This document shows positions 56,957-64,000 of a DNA stretch of 64,000 bases, piece after piece. Origin of the DNA: Pseudomonas viridiflava (lineage in GTDB: Bacteria; Pseudomonadota; Gammaproteobacteria; Pseudomonadales; Pseudomonadaceae). Made by a program: the position numbers and the translations under genes. The stretch's first letter is position 1. Every line of letters starts with the position of its first letter. The stretch lies in contig NZ_UUON01000028.1 in assembly GCF_900590885.1 (NCBI RefSeq), positions 1 to 64,000 of the forward strand. Direction: 5' to 3'. The notes under the pieces were generated by a model, which saw only the letters and a list, made by a program, of their open reading frames with translations, was not told the origin of the DNA and did no database searches.

Positions 56957-57394
56957 TTATTCCTCGAACTTGCCGCCAGCTGCTTCGATAGCCGAACGCG
57001 CACCTTTGGTGGCGCCGATTCCCTTGCCGATAGTGACAGCGCGAGTCACTTCACCGGACAGCATGATTTTCACACGCTGTACGTTGACGTTGATCACGTT
57101 GGCATCTTTCAGGGTCTGCACAGTAACGATGTCGCCTTCCACTTTGGCCAGCTCGGACAGACGCACTTCTGCGCGATCCATGGCTTTCAGGGAAACGAAA
57201 CCGAACTTAGGCAGGCGACGATGCAGCGGCTGTTGACCGCCTTCAAAGCCTGGAGCGATGGTGCCACCGGAGCGGGAGGTTTGACCTTTGTGGCCACGGC
57301 CACCAGTCTTACCCAAACCGCTACCGATACCACGGCCCGGACGATGCTTTTCGCGACGGGAACCCGGCGCTGGACTCAGATCATTGAGTTTCAT
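56957..57394 (-). CDS. rplO: 50S ribosomal protein L15
   Basis: 145 aa. MKLNDLSPAPGSRREKHRPG and FEGGQQPLHRRLPKFGF identify it. Binds 23S rRNA late in 50S assembly. Three bases separate it from rpmD upstream. Confidence 0.98.
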   Translation of the reverse strand: MKLNDLSPAPGSRREKHRPGRGIGSGLGKTGGRGHKGQTSRSGGTIAPGFEGGQQPLHRRLPKFGFVSLKAMDRAEVRLSELAKVEGDIVTVQTLKDANVINVNVQRVKIMLSGEVTRAVTIGKGIGATKGARSAIEAAGGKFEE

Positions 57395-57397
57395 CGA

Positions 57398-57574
57398 TTA
57401 ACCCTCTACACGCAGCATGTAGTAAGCCTTGTTGATCATCCCGCGATTCTCGGGAGTATCCTGGACTTCTACAGTGTGACCGATGCGACGCAGACCCAAA
57501 CCTTTAACACACAGTTTGTGGTTAGGGATGCGGCCGGTCATGCTTTTGATCAGCGTTACTTTAACGGTAGCCAT
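57398..57574 (-). CDS. rpmD: 50S ribosomal protein L30
   Basis: 58 aa, too short for many ORF filters: [20 protein letters not shown]...[20 protein letters not shown]. Present in the usual rpsE-rpmD-rplO order; two bases after rpsE. Confidence 0.96.
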
Positions 57575-57576
57575 GA

Positions 57577-58077
57577 TCAGAAGATCTCCTTGACAGTCAG
57601 ACCGCGCTTCGCAGCGATGGACTCAGGAGATTGCATGGCTTTCAGACCCTTGAAAGTGGCGTGAACCACGTTTACCGGGTTAGTCGAGCCGTAGCACTTG
57701 GCCAGAACGTTCTGAACGCCAGCAACTTCGAGGACAGCACGCATAGCGCCGCCAGCGATGATACCGGTACCTTCAGAAGCAGGCTGCATGTACACCTTCG
57801 AAGCGCCGTGAGCGGACTTCATAGCGTACTGCAGAGTGGTGCCGTTCAGATCAACTTGGATCATGTTGCGACGAGCAGCTTCCATTGCCTTCTGGATCGC
57901 AGCAGGCACTTCACGCGACTTGCCACGGCCGAAGCCAACACGGCCTTTACCATCACCAACCACGGTCAACGCGGTGAATGTGAAGATACGGCCGCCTTTA
58001 ACGGTTTTGGCTACGCGGTTAACTTGAACCAGCTTCTCAATGTAGCCTTCGTCGCGCTTTTGGTCGTTATTTGACAT
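57577..58077 (-). CDS. rpsE: 30S ribosomal protein S5
   Basis: 166 aa with the S5 RNA-binding fold: [20 protein letters not shown] and [20 protein letters not shown]. Important for translational fidelity. In the spc operon; nothing unusual. Confidence 0.98.
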
Positions 58078-58080
58078 AAC

Positions 58081-58431
58081 TTAGAACTCCAGCCCAGCTT
58101 CACGAGCAGCATCAGCCAGCGCTTTCACGCGACCGTGGTACTTGAAGCCAGAGCGGTCGAAAGCCACTTGCGAGACGCCAGCGGCCTTAGCACGCGTAGC
58201 GACCAGCTGGCCAACCTTTGTGGCCGCGTCGATGTTGCCAGTGGCACCATCACGCAGTTCTTTATCCAAAGTCGAGGCGCTTGCCAGGACTTTGTTGCCG
58301 TCGGCCGAGATGACCTGGGCGTAGATGTGCTGCGACGAGCGGAACACGCAGAGACGCACGACTTCGAGTTCGTGCATTTTCAGGCGTGCTTTGCGAGCGC
58401 GACGCAGTCGAGTAACTTTTTTGTCGGTCAT
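58081..58431 (-). CDS. rplR: 50S ribosomal protein L18
   Basis: 116 aa: RLRRARKARLKMHELEVVRL, ending GRVKALADAAREAGLEF. L18 binds 5S rRNA together with L5 and L25. Between rplF and rpsE. Confidence 0.98.
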   Translation of the reverse strand: MTDKKVTRLRRARKARLKMHELEVVRLCVFRSSQHIYAQVISADGNKVLASASTLDKELRDGATGNIDAATKVGQLVATRAKAAGVSQVAFDRSGFKYHGRVKALADAAREAGLEF

Positions 58432-58441
58432 TTGCTATGCC

Positions 58442-58975
58442 CTACTTCTTCTTGGCTTCTTTACGACGGACGACTTCGTCCGCGTAGCGCACACCTTTGC
58501 CTTTGTACGGCTCTGGTGGACGGAAGTCGCGGATCTCAGCAGCCACTTGACCTACCAGTTGCTTATCGATGCCCTTGATCAGGATATCGGTCTGGCTAGG
58601 AGTCTCAGCGGTGATGCCTTCCGGCAATTCGTAATCCACTGGGTGCGAGAAGCCAAGGGCAAGGTTCAAAACCGTGCCTTTTGCTTGCGCTTTGTAACCA
58701 ACACCGACCAGCTGGAGCTTACGCTCGAAGCCTTGGCTTACGCCTTGGACCATGTTGTTTACCAACGCACGCGTGGTACCGGCCATTGCGCGAGTTTGTT
58801 GATCGCCATTGCGAGCAGCGAAACGCAGCTCACCAGCTTCTTCAACGATCTCAACGGACGAATGGATGTTCAGTTCAAGAGTACCCTTGGCACCCTTCAC
58901 CGAAAGCTGTTGGCCTGCGAATTTTACTTCGACACCGGCTGGCAGCTTAACGGGGTTCTTAGCGACGCGAGACAT
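58442..58975 (-). CDS. rplF: 50S ribosomal protein L6
   Basis: 177 aa, starting MSRVAKNPVKLPAGVEVKFA, with the C-terminal motif PEPYKGKGVRYADEVVRRKE. Sits near the GTPase-factor-binding region. In the spc operon. Confidence 0.98.
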   Translation of the reverse strand: MSRVAKNPVKLPAGVEVKFAGQQLSVKGAKGTLELNIHSSVEIVEEAGELRFAARNGDQQTRAMAGTTRALVNNMVQGVSQGFERKLQLVGVGYKAQAKGTVLNLALGFSHPVDYELPEGITAETPSQTDILIKGIDKQLVGQVAAEIRDFRPPEPYKGKGVRYADEVVRRKEAKKK

Positions 58976-58987
58976 GCTTATCCCCCC

Positions 58988-59380
58988 TTAGAACACAGTG
59001 CAAAGAACTTCGCCGCCGACACCGGCAGCGCGCGCAGCACGATCCGTCATCACACCTTTGTTGGTGGAGACGATAGACACGCCCAGACCGCCACGAACTT
59101 TCGGCAGATCTTCAGCGGACTTGTACTGACGCAGGCCTGGACGGCTAACGCGCTTCACTTCCTCGATGACCGAACGGCCTTCGAAGTACTTCAGCTCGAT
59201 GGACAGCAGTGGTTTGGTTTCGCTGCTGATCTGATAACCCGCAATGTAGCCTTCGTCTTTCAGGACTTTGGCAACAGCTACCTTCAACTTGGAAGATGGC
59301 ATGCTTACGACGGACTTTTCAGCCATCTGGGCATTACGGATACGAGTTAGCATGTCCGCTAACGGGTCCTGCATACTCAT
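58988..59380 (-). CDS. rpsH: 30S ribosomal protein S8
   Basis: 130 aa, MSMQDPLADMLTRIRNAQMA with GVSIVSTNKGVMTDRAARAA near the end. S8 binds 16S rRNA and in E. coli represses the spc operon mRNA. It is separated from rpsN by a 208-base gap holding two hairpins. Confidence 0.98.
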   Translation of the reverse strand: MSMQDPLADMLTRIRNAQMAEKSVVSMPSSKLKVAVAKVLKDEGYIAGYQISSETKPLLSIELKYFEGRSVIEEVKRVSRPGLRQYKSAEDLPKVRGGLGVSIVSTNKGVMTDRAARAAGVGGEVLCTVF

Positions 59381-59449
59381 GGGCTAGACGCTCCTAATAC
59401 AAAAAAATTAGCCTTGCGGCTACATATGTCGCCGAGAATCTCCGAGCAT

Positions 59450-59477
59450 AAAAAACACGGGCTCAGGCGAGCCGCGT
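59450..59477 (-). other. Terminator-like hairpin upstream of rpsH
   Basis: On the minus strand ACG-[C]-GGCTC pairs with GAGCCCGT (one bulge; arms at 59469-59477 and 59457-59464), followed by GTTTTTT. It resembles a rho-independent terminator inside the spc operon, between rpsN and rpsH. Confidence 0.5.
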
Positions 59478-59501
59478 ATTTTAGACATACTCCGGAAATG
59501 A

Positions 59502-59525
59502 AACAAGCCCCAAAAGGGGCTTGTT
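59502..59525 (-). other. Perfect 10-bp hairpin in the rpsN-rpsH gap
   Basis: AACAAGCCCC (59502-59511) pairs with GGGGCTTGTT (59516-59525) around an AAAA loop; on the minus strand it is followed by TCATTTCC, a weak T run. Could be a partial terminator, a processing signal or a regulator-binding site. Confidence 0.6.
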
Positions 59526-59588
59526 CCAGATTCAAGGTCACCGGCGGTCAGTATCTTGCGATTCCGACCACCTGGACGTTGAAAGTAC

Positions 59589-59894
59589 TTACCAGCTGGC
59601 TTTAACCAGACCTGGTACGTCACCACGCATTGCCGCTTCACGCAGTTTGTTACGGCCGAGGCCGAACTTGCGGTAAACGCCGTGTGGACGACCGGTCAGG
59701 CGGCAGCGGTTACGCATGCGCGAAGCGCTTGCATCACGTGGCTGCTTCTGCAGAGCTACTGTAGCTTCCCAACGCGCTTCTGGACTTGCGTTCAGATCAA
59801 CGATGATTGCTTTCAGTGCTGCACGCTTCTTGGCGTACTTGGCAACCGTGAGCTGACGCTTCAGCTCGCGGTTTTTCATGCTCATCTTGGCCAT
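59589..59894 (-). CDS. rpsN: 30S ribosomal protein S14
   Basis: 101 aa from ATG 59894 (MAKMSMKNRELKRQLTVAKY). C-terminal segment includes RCRLTGRPHGVYRKFGLGR. Zinc-free long version, as it lacks the C-X2-C pair. In the spc operon between rplE and rpsH. Confidence 0.98.
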   Translation of the reverse strand: MAKMSMKNRELKRQLTVAKYAKKRAALKAIIVDLNASPEARWEATVALQKQPRDASASRMRNRCRLTGRPHGVYRKFGLGRNKLREAAMRGDVPGLVKASW

Positions 59895-59907
59895 GGTCCT
59901 ACTCCAA

Positions 59908-60447
59908 TCAGTTGCGGAACGGGAATTTGAACGCACGCAGCAGAGCGCGGCCTTCATCATCGTTCTTGGCAGTGGTGGTCAGGGTGATGTCCAGACCGCG
60001 GAGAGCATCGATCTTGTCGTAGTCGATTTCCGGGAAGATGATCTGCTCTTTCACGCCCATGCTGTAGTTACCACGACCATCGAAGGACTTGGCATTCAGG
60101 CCGCGGAAGTCGCGAACCCGAGGCAGGGAGATCGACAGCAGACGATCCAGGAATTCGTACATACGCTCACGGCGCAGAGTCACTTTGACGCCGATCGGCC
60201 AACCTTCACGGACTTTAAAGCCAGCGATGGATTTCCGAGCGTAAGTCACAACGACTTTTTGACCGGTGATCTTTTCCAGGTCAGCAACAGCGTGCTCGAT
60301 GACTTTTTTGTCGCCGATCGCTTCGCCCAGACCCATGTTCAGGGTGATTTTGGTAACGCGCGGAACTTCCATCACGTTCCCAAGCTTAAGTTCTTCCTTA
60401 AGCTTAGGGGCGATTTCCTTCCGGTAAATCTCTTGTAGTCGTGCCAT
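59908..60447 (-). CDS. rplE: 50S ribosomal protein L5
   Basis: 179 aa; binds 5S rRNA. Seen: ITLNMGLGEAIGDKKVIEHA and GLDITLTTTAKNDDEGRALL. It precedes rpsN and follows rplX as usual. Confidence 0.98.
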   Translation of the reverse strand: MARLQEIYRKEIAPKLKEELKLGNVMEVPRVTKITLNMGLGEAIGDKKVIEHAVADLEKITGQKVVVTYARKSIAGFKVREGWPIGVKVTLRRERMYEFLDRLLSISLPRVRDFRGLNAKSFDGRGNYSMGVKEQIIFPEIDYDKIDALRGLDITLTTTAKNDDEGRALLRAFKFPFRN

Positions 60448-60469
60448 GGTCTAATCTACCTAGCAGTGT

Positions 60470-60784
60470 TCAAGCATCAACCGCTTTTTGGGTCGACTTG
60501 AAGACACGAATTTTCTTACCGTCTTCTACTTTGAAACCAACGCGGTCAGCCTTGTTGGTTTCGCCGTTGAAGATGGCGACGTTAGAAGCGTCCAGCGGAG
60601 CTTCTTTCTCGACGATACCGCCCTGCACGCCCGACATCGGGTTAGGCTTGGTATGACGCTTAACCAGGTTCAGACCACCGATAACCAGACGGTTATTAGC
60701 GAGAACCTTAAGCACCTTACCGCGCTTACCTTTGTCTTTGCCGGCGATCACGATGATCTCGTCGTCACGACGAATCTTTTGCAT
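60470..60784 (-). CDS. rplX: 50S ribosomal protein L24
   Basis: 104 aa with the KOW motif IIVIAGKDKGKRGKVLKVLA. L24 initiates 50S assembly and lies near the exit tunnel. In the spc operon. Confidence 0.98.
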   Translation of the reverse strand: MQKIRRDDEIIVIAGKDKGKRGKVLKVLANNRLVIGGLNLVKRHTKPNPMSGVQGGIVEKEAPLDASNVAIFNGETNKADRVGFKVEDGKKIRVFKSTQKAVDA

Positions 60785-60795
60785 GTCGGATCTCC

Positions 60796-61164
60796 TTACA
60801 GCACTTCTGGGGCGAGCGAGACGATCTTCATGAACTTCTCAGTACGAAGTTCACGGGTCACTGGCCCAAAGATACGGGTGCCGATCGGCTCTTGCTTGTT
60901 GTTCAGAAGAACAGCAGCGTTGCCATCAAAGCGGATAATGGAGCCATCTGCACGGCGAACGCCGTGACGAGTGCGGACTACAACAGCAGTCATCACTTGG
61001 CCTTTTTTCACCTTACCGCGAGGAATTGCTTCCTTCACGGTAACTTTGATGATGTCACCGATACCAGCGTAACGACGATGGGAGCCACCCAGCACCTTGA
61101 TGCACATAACACGGCGAGCGCCGCTGTTATCGGCCACATCGAGCATGGATTGAGTCTGAATCAT
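60796..61164 (-). CDS. rplN: 50S ribosomal protein L14
   Basis: 122 aa (MIQTQSMLDVADNSGARRVM). First gene of the spc operon, at the intersubunit bridge. A 23-base gap separates it from rpsQ, with no terminator seen, so S10 and spc operons may be co-transcribed. Confidence 0.98.
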   Translation of the reverse strand: MIQTQSMLDVADNSGARRVMCIKVLGGSHRRYAGIGDIIKVTVKEAIPRGKVKKGQVMTAVVVRTRHGVRRADGSIIRFDGNAAVLLNNKQEPIGTRIFGPVTRELRTEKFMKIVSLAPEVL

Positions 61165-61187
61165 ATAATTTCTCCGACCCCTAGTCC

Positions 61188-61454
61188 TTAGACTTCCACA
61201 GCGCGTTCGAGAACATCAACCAATGCCCAAGACTTGGTCTTGGCCAGCGGACGAGTTTCACGAATAGTGACTTTGTCGCCGATGTGGCACTGGTTGGTTT
61301 CGTCGTGCGCGTGCAGCTTAGTCGAACGCTTAACATATTTACCGTAGATCGGGTGCTTAACGCGACGCTCGATCAGTACGGTGATGGTTTTGTCCATCTT
61401 GTCGCTGACAACACGGCCAGTCAGCGTACGGACAGTCTTTTCGGCTTCAGCCAT
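61188..61454 (-). CDS. rpsQ: 30S ribosomal protein S17
   Basis: 88 aa from ATG 61454; an in-frame GTG lies two codons upstream. Includes GRVVSDKMDKTITVLIERRV and KVTIRETRPLAKTKSWALVD. Last gene of the S10 operon; it is two bases from the rpmC stop. Confidence 0.97.
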   Translation of the reverse strand: MAEAEKTVRTLTGRVVSDKMDKTITVLIERRVKHPIYGKYVKRSTKLHAHDETNQCHIGDKVTIRETRPLAKTKSWALVDVLERAVEV

Positions 61455-61456
61455 GA

Positions 61457-61648
61457 TCACTTACCTGCCTGCTGGTTGAGCACAGTCTTCACGCGAGCGA
61501 TGTCACGCTTAACTTGCGAGAGCAGATGAGACTGCCCCAACTGGCCAGTTGCTTTCTGCATACGCAGATTGAACTGGTCGCGCAGCAGGCCGAGCAGTTG
61601 CTCGTTCAGCTGCTGTGCGGATTTTTCACGAAGTTCATTCGCTTTCAT
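61457..61648 (-). CDS. rpmC: 50S ribosomal protein L29
   Basis: 63 aa from ATG 61648 ([20 protein letters not shown]); a GTG one codon earlier is also in frame. The start overlaps the rplP stop. Located at the peptide exit. Confidence 0.97.
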
Positions 61649-62061
61649 CACATCACCGTCCGTTTAACAAAGGCGGTGGCGAGCGGCAGCTTTGCAGCAG
61701 CCAGGGCAAAAGCCTCACGCGCCAGCTCTTCAGTTACACCCTCGATTTCATACAGGACTTTGCCTGGCTGAATCTGGGCTACCCAGTATTCCACGTTACC
61801 CTTACCTTTACCCATACGAACCTCGAGAGGCTTTTTGGAGATCGGCTTGTCCGGGAATACACGGATCCAGATCTTGCCGCCACGTTTAACGTGACGGGTC
61901 AGTGCACGACGCGCTGACTCGATCTGACGAGCGGTGAGACGACCACGAGCTACAGACTTCAGCGCGAACTCGCCGAAGCTGACTTTGCTACCGCGCTGAG
62001 CCAGACCACGGTTGTGGCCTGTCATCTGCTTGCGGAACTTCGTACGCTTTGGTTGCAACAT
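61648..62061 (-). CDS. rplP: 50S ribosomal protein L16
   Basis: 137 aa ([20 protein letters not shown]). It contacts A-site tRNA; the [20 protein letters not shown] segment is conserved. Overlaps rpmC by one base or so in the ATGA arrangement. Confidence 0.98.
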
Positions 62062-62073
62062 TTGGCGTACCCC

Positions 62074-62760
62074 TTACTTAGCAGCTTTTTTACGAGGCGC
62101 TGGTGCTTGTGGTTTCAGTTCTTCTTGGCGACCACCAATTACTTCGCCTTTGAAGATCCAAACCTTTACACCGATCACACCGTAAGTGGTGTGAGCTTCG
62201 TAGTTGGCATAGTCGATGTCGGCACGCAGGGTGTGCAGTGGCACACGACCTTCGCGATACCATTCAGTACGTGCGATTTCAGCACCGCCGAGACGACCGC
62301 TCACTTGGATTTTGATGCCTTTGGCACCAATGCGCATGGCGTTCTGTACGGCGCGCTTCATAGCGCGACGGAACATTACGCGACGTTCCAGCTGCTGAGC
62401 TACGCTCTGCGCAACCAGCATACCGTCGAGCTCCGGCTTACGGATCTCTTCGATATTGATGTGCACAGGCACACCCATTTGCTTGGTCAGGTCCTGACGC
62501 AGTTTCTCAACATCTTCACCTTTCTTCCCGATAACGATACCTGGACGAGCGGTGTGGATGGTGATACGTGCAGTTTGTGCCGGACGATGGATATCGATAC
62601 GGCTTACGGACGCGCTTTTTAGTTTGTCTTGGAGATACTCACGCACCTTCAGATCAGCGAACAAATAGTCCGCATAAGTCCGACCGTCTGCGTACCAGAC
62701 GGAGGTGTGCTCCTTGACGATTCCCAGGCGAATGCCAATGGGATGTACTTTCTGACCCAT
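62074..62760 (-). CDS. rpsC: 30S ribosomal protein S3
   Basis: 228 aa from ATG 62760 ([20 protein letters not shown]), the standard start; upstream codons have no support. KH domain [20 protein letters not shown] and [12 protein letters not shown] near the C-terminus. Helps form the mRNA entry channel. In the S10 operon. Confidence 0.98.
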
Positions 62761-62773
62761 CTCTTCGACTCCG

Positions 62774-63106
62774 TTACTTGTCAGCAACCTTGACAGTGAT
62801 ATGGCAAGACCGCTTGACGATGCGATCAGCACGGCCTTTGGCACGTGGCATGATGCGCTTCAGCGAACGCCCTTCGTTGACGAAAACGGTGCTGACCTTC
62901 AGGTCATCAACGTCTGCGCCTTCGTTATGCTCGGCGTTGGCTACGGCCGACTCCAGCACTTTCTTCATGATCTCGGCGGCTTTCTTACTGCTGAAAGCCA
63001 ACAGGTTGAGCGCTTCGCCCACCTTCTTCCCGCGGATCTGGTCGGCGACCAAGCGGGCTTTCTGGGCGGAGATTCGAGCGCCCGACAACTTAGCGGCTAC
63101 TTCCAT
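62774..63106 (-). CDS. rplV: 50S ribosomal protein L22
   Basis: 110 aa; lines the exit tunnel. Contains [20 protein letters not shown] and [20 protein letters not shown]. Order rpsS-rplV-rpsC as expected. Confidence 0.98.
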
Positions 63107-63117
63107 TTCCTAACCCC

Positions 63118-63393
63118 TTAACGCTTGGCTTTCTTGTCTGCCACGTGCCCACGATAAGTGCGGGTACCGGCAAACTCGCCTAGTTTGTGGCCGACCATGT
63201 CTTCGTTCACGAGAACTGGGACGTGCAAGCGACCGTTGTGTACAGCGATGGTCAGACCGACCATTTGTGGCAGGATCATCGAACGACGCGACCAGGTCTT
63301 AACTGGTTTGCGATCGTTCTTTTCCGCCGCCACTTCGATCTTCTTCAGTAGGTGAAGATCAATAAAAGGACCTTTTTTCAGAGAACGTGGCAC
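63118..63393 (-). CDS. rpsS: 30S ribosomal protein S19
   Basis: 91 aa with a GTG start (MPRSLKKGPFIDLHLLKKIE). Ends YRGHVADKKAKR. Contacts 16S rRNA in the head. Between rplB and rplV. Confidence 0.98.
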   Translation of the reverse strand: MPRSLKKGPFIDLHLLKKIEVAAEKNDRKPVKTWSRRSMILPQMVGLTIAVHNGRLHVPVLVNEDMVGHKLGEFAGTRTYRGHVADKKAKR

Positions 63394-63409
63394 TGTCGTA
63401 TCCCTCTAT

Positions 63410-64000
63410 TTACTTGCGACGACGGACGATCATTTTGTCGGTACGCTTATTACCACGAGTCTTCGCGCCCTTAGTCGGGAAGCCCCATGGCGATACCGGA
63501 TGACGACCACCAGAGGTACGACCTTCACCACCACCGTGTGGGTGGTCAACCGGGTTCATGGCAACACCACGAACGGTTGGGCGAACGCCACGCCAGCGTT
63601 TGGCACCAGCTTTACCCAGCGAACGCAGGCTGTGCTCGGAGTTCGAGACTTCACCCAGGGTCGCGCGGCATTCAGCCAGCACTTTACGCATCTCACCAGA
63701 ACGCAGACGCAGGGTCACGTAGACACCTTCACGAGCGATCAGCTGAGCCGAAGCACCAGCGGAACGAGCGATTTGCGCGCCTTTACCTGGCTTCAATTCG
63801 ATGCCGTGTACGGTGCTACCAACTGGAATGTTGCGCAGTTGCAGAGCGTTGCCCGGCTTGATCGGTGCCAGAGCACCTGCGATCAGCTGGTCACCAGCAC
63901 TCACGCCTTTAGGGGCGATGATGTAGCGACGCTCGCCATCTGCGTACAGCAGCAGAGCGATGTGAGCAGTACGGTTTGGATCGTATTCGATACGCTCGAC
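63410..64000 (-). CDS. rplB: 50S ribosomal protein L2, C-terminal part (cut by the window edge)
   Basis: The last 196 residues are visible in one frame; the start lies beyond base 64000. L2 is about 274 aa, so roughly 78 residues are missing. Identifying segments include [40 protein letters not shown] (with the His needed for peptidyl transferase) and the basic C-terminus [16 protein letters not shown]. Confidence 0.97.

Noticed and set aside
59420..59641. Small gene in the rpsN-rpsH gap
   Set aside because: A reading frame exists on the minus strand, but its start has no usable Shine-Dalgarno and it contains the hairpin sequences; the peptide has no recognisable features.
1..64000. CRISPR arrays, tRNA or rRNA genes, insertion sequences
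   Set aside because: No regular direct repeats with spacers, no cloverleaf-like segments and no transposase were seen; the recurring repeats are REP doublets.

Overview
The window is a chromosomal segment of a Pseudomonas, most likely of the P. fluorescens group. This rests on the gene content and order (the xseB-ispA-dxs, nrdR-ribD-ribE-ribBA-ribH-nusB-thiL, uvrA-bfrA-katA-rplQ and S10/spc/alpha blocks), on high-GC coding sequence, and on six copies of the inverted REP doublet with the GTGGGAGG...GGGCAAGCC type core that is abundant in fluorescent pseudomonads. No rRNA, tRNA, CRISPR array, insertion sequence or intact prophage was seen.

Layout. 1-7.7 kb is a loosely organised accessory stretch: an S24-type HTH repressor with a small ORF behind it, a DUF6124 protein, a YcaC-like hydrolase, an orphan GAF histidine kinase, a YhcG/DUF1016 nuclease, a quinone-reductase-like flavoprotein overlapping a MerR regulator, and a Fic AMPylase-type protein behind an operator-like array. 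7.7-12.9 kb holds xseB-ispA-dxs (isoprenoid supply) and btuB. 12.9-21.6 kb, on the minus strand, holds a small lipoprotein, btuF, a membrane protein, ribA, a solute-binding protein, and the nrdR-ribD-ribE-ribBA-ribH-nusB-thiL run, so B12 uptake genes are interleaved with riboflavin biosynthesis. 21.7-29.4 kb carries ybaY, a methyltransferase, ybbN, a zinc-linked ABC operon equivalent to P. aeruginosa PA4063-PA4066, oprG and a reductase. 29.6-45 kb carries lhr, a large MscS channel, an MFS exporter, the ybhP-clsB-ybhN phospholipid module, an alpha/beta hydrolase overlapping a DUF3182 protein, a GlxA regulator divergent from a cysteine hydrolase, and tam. 45.2-52.2 kb has ssb, an MFS gene, uvrA, a ferritin-like gene and katA (DNA repair, iron storage and peroxide defence). 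52.5-64 kb is the minus-strand ribosomal superoperon from rplB (cut by the window edge) to rplQ, including secY and rpoA.

Points that repay a second look: a four-half-site array with an exact 17-bp period upstream of fic; a perfect hairpin covering the best Shine-Dalgarno of the MscS gene; an NrdR whose zinc ribbon reads C-X4-C where the family has C-X2-C; a DUF3182 protein with ATP-grasp-like features paired with a hydrolase; terminator-like hairpins inside the spc operon; a bacterioferritin-family protein without the haem methionine; and the absence of pgpA from its usual place after thiL.
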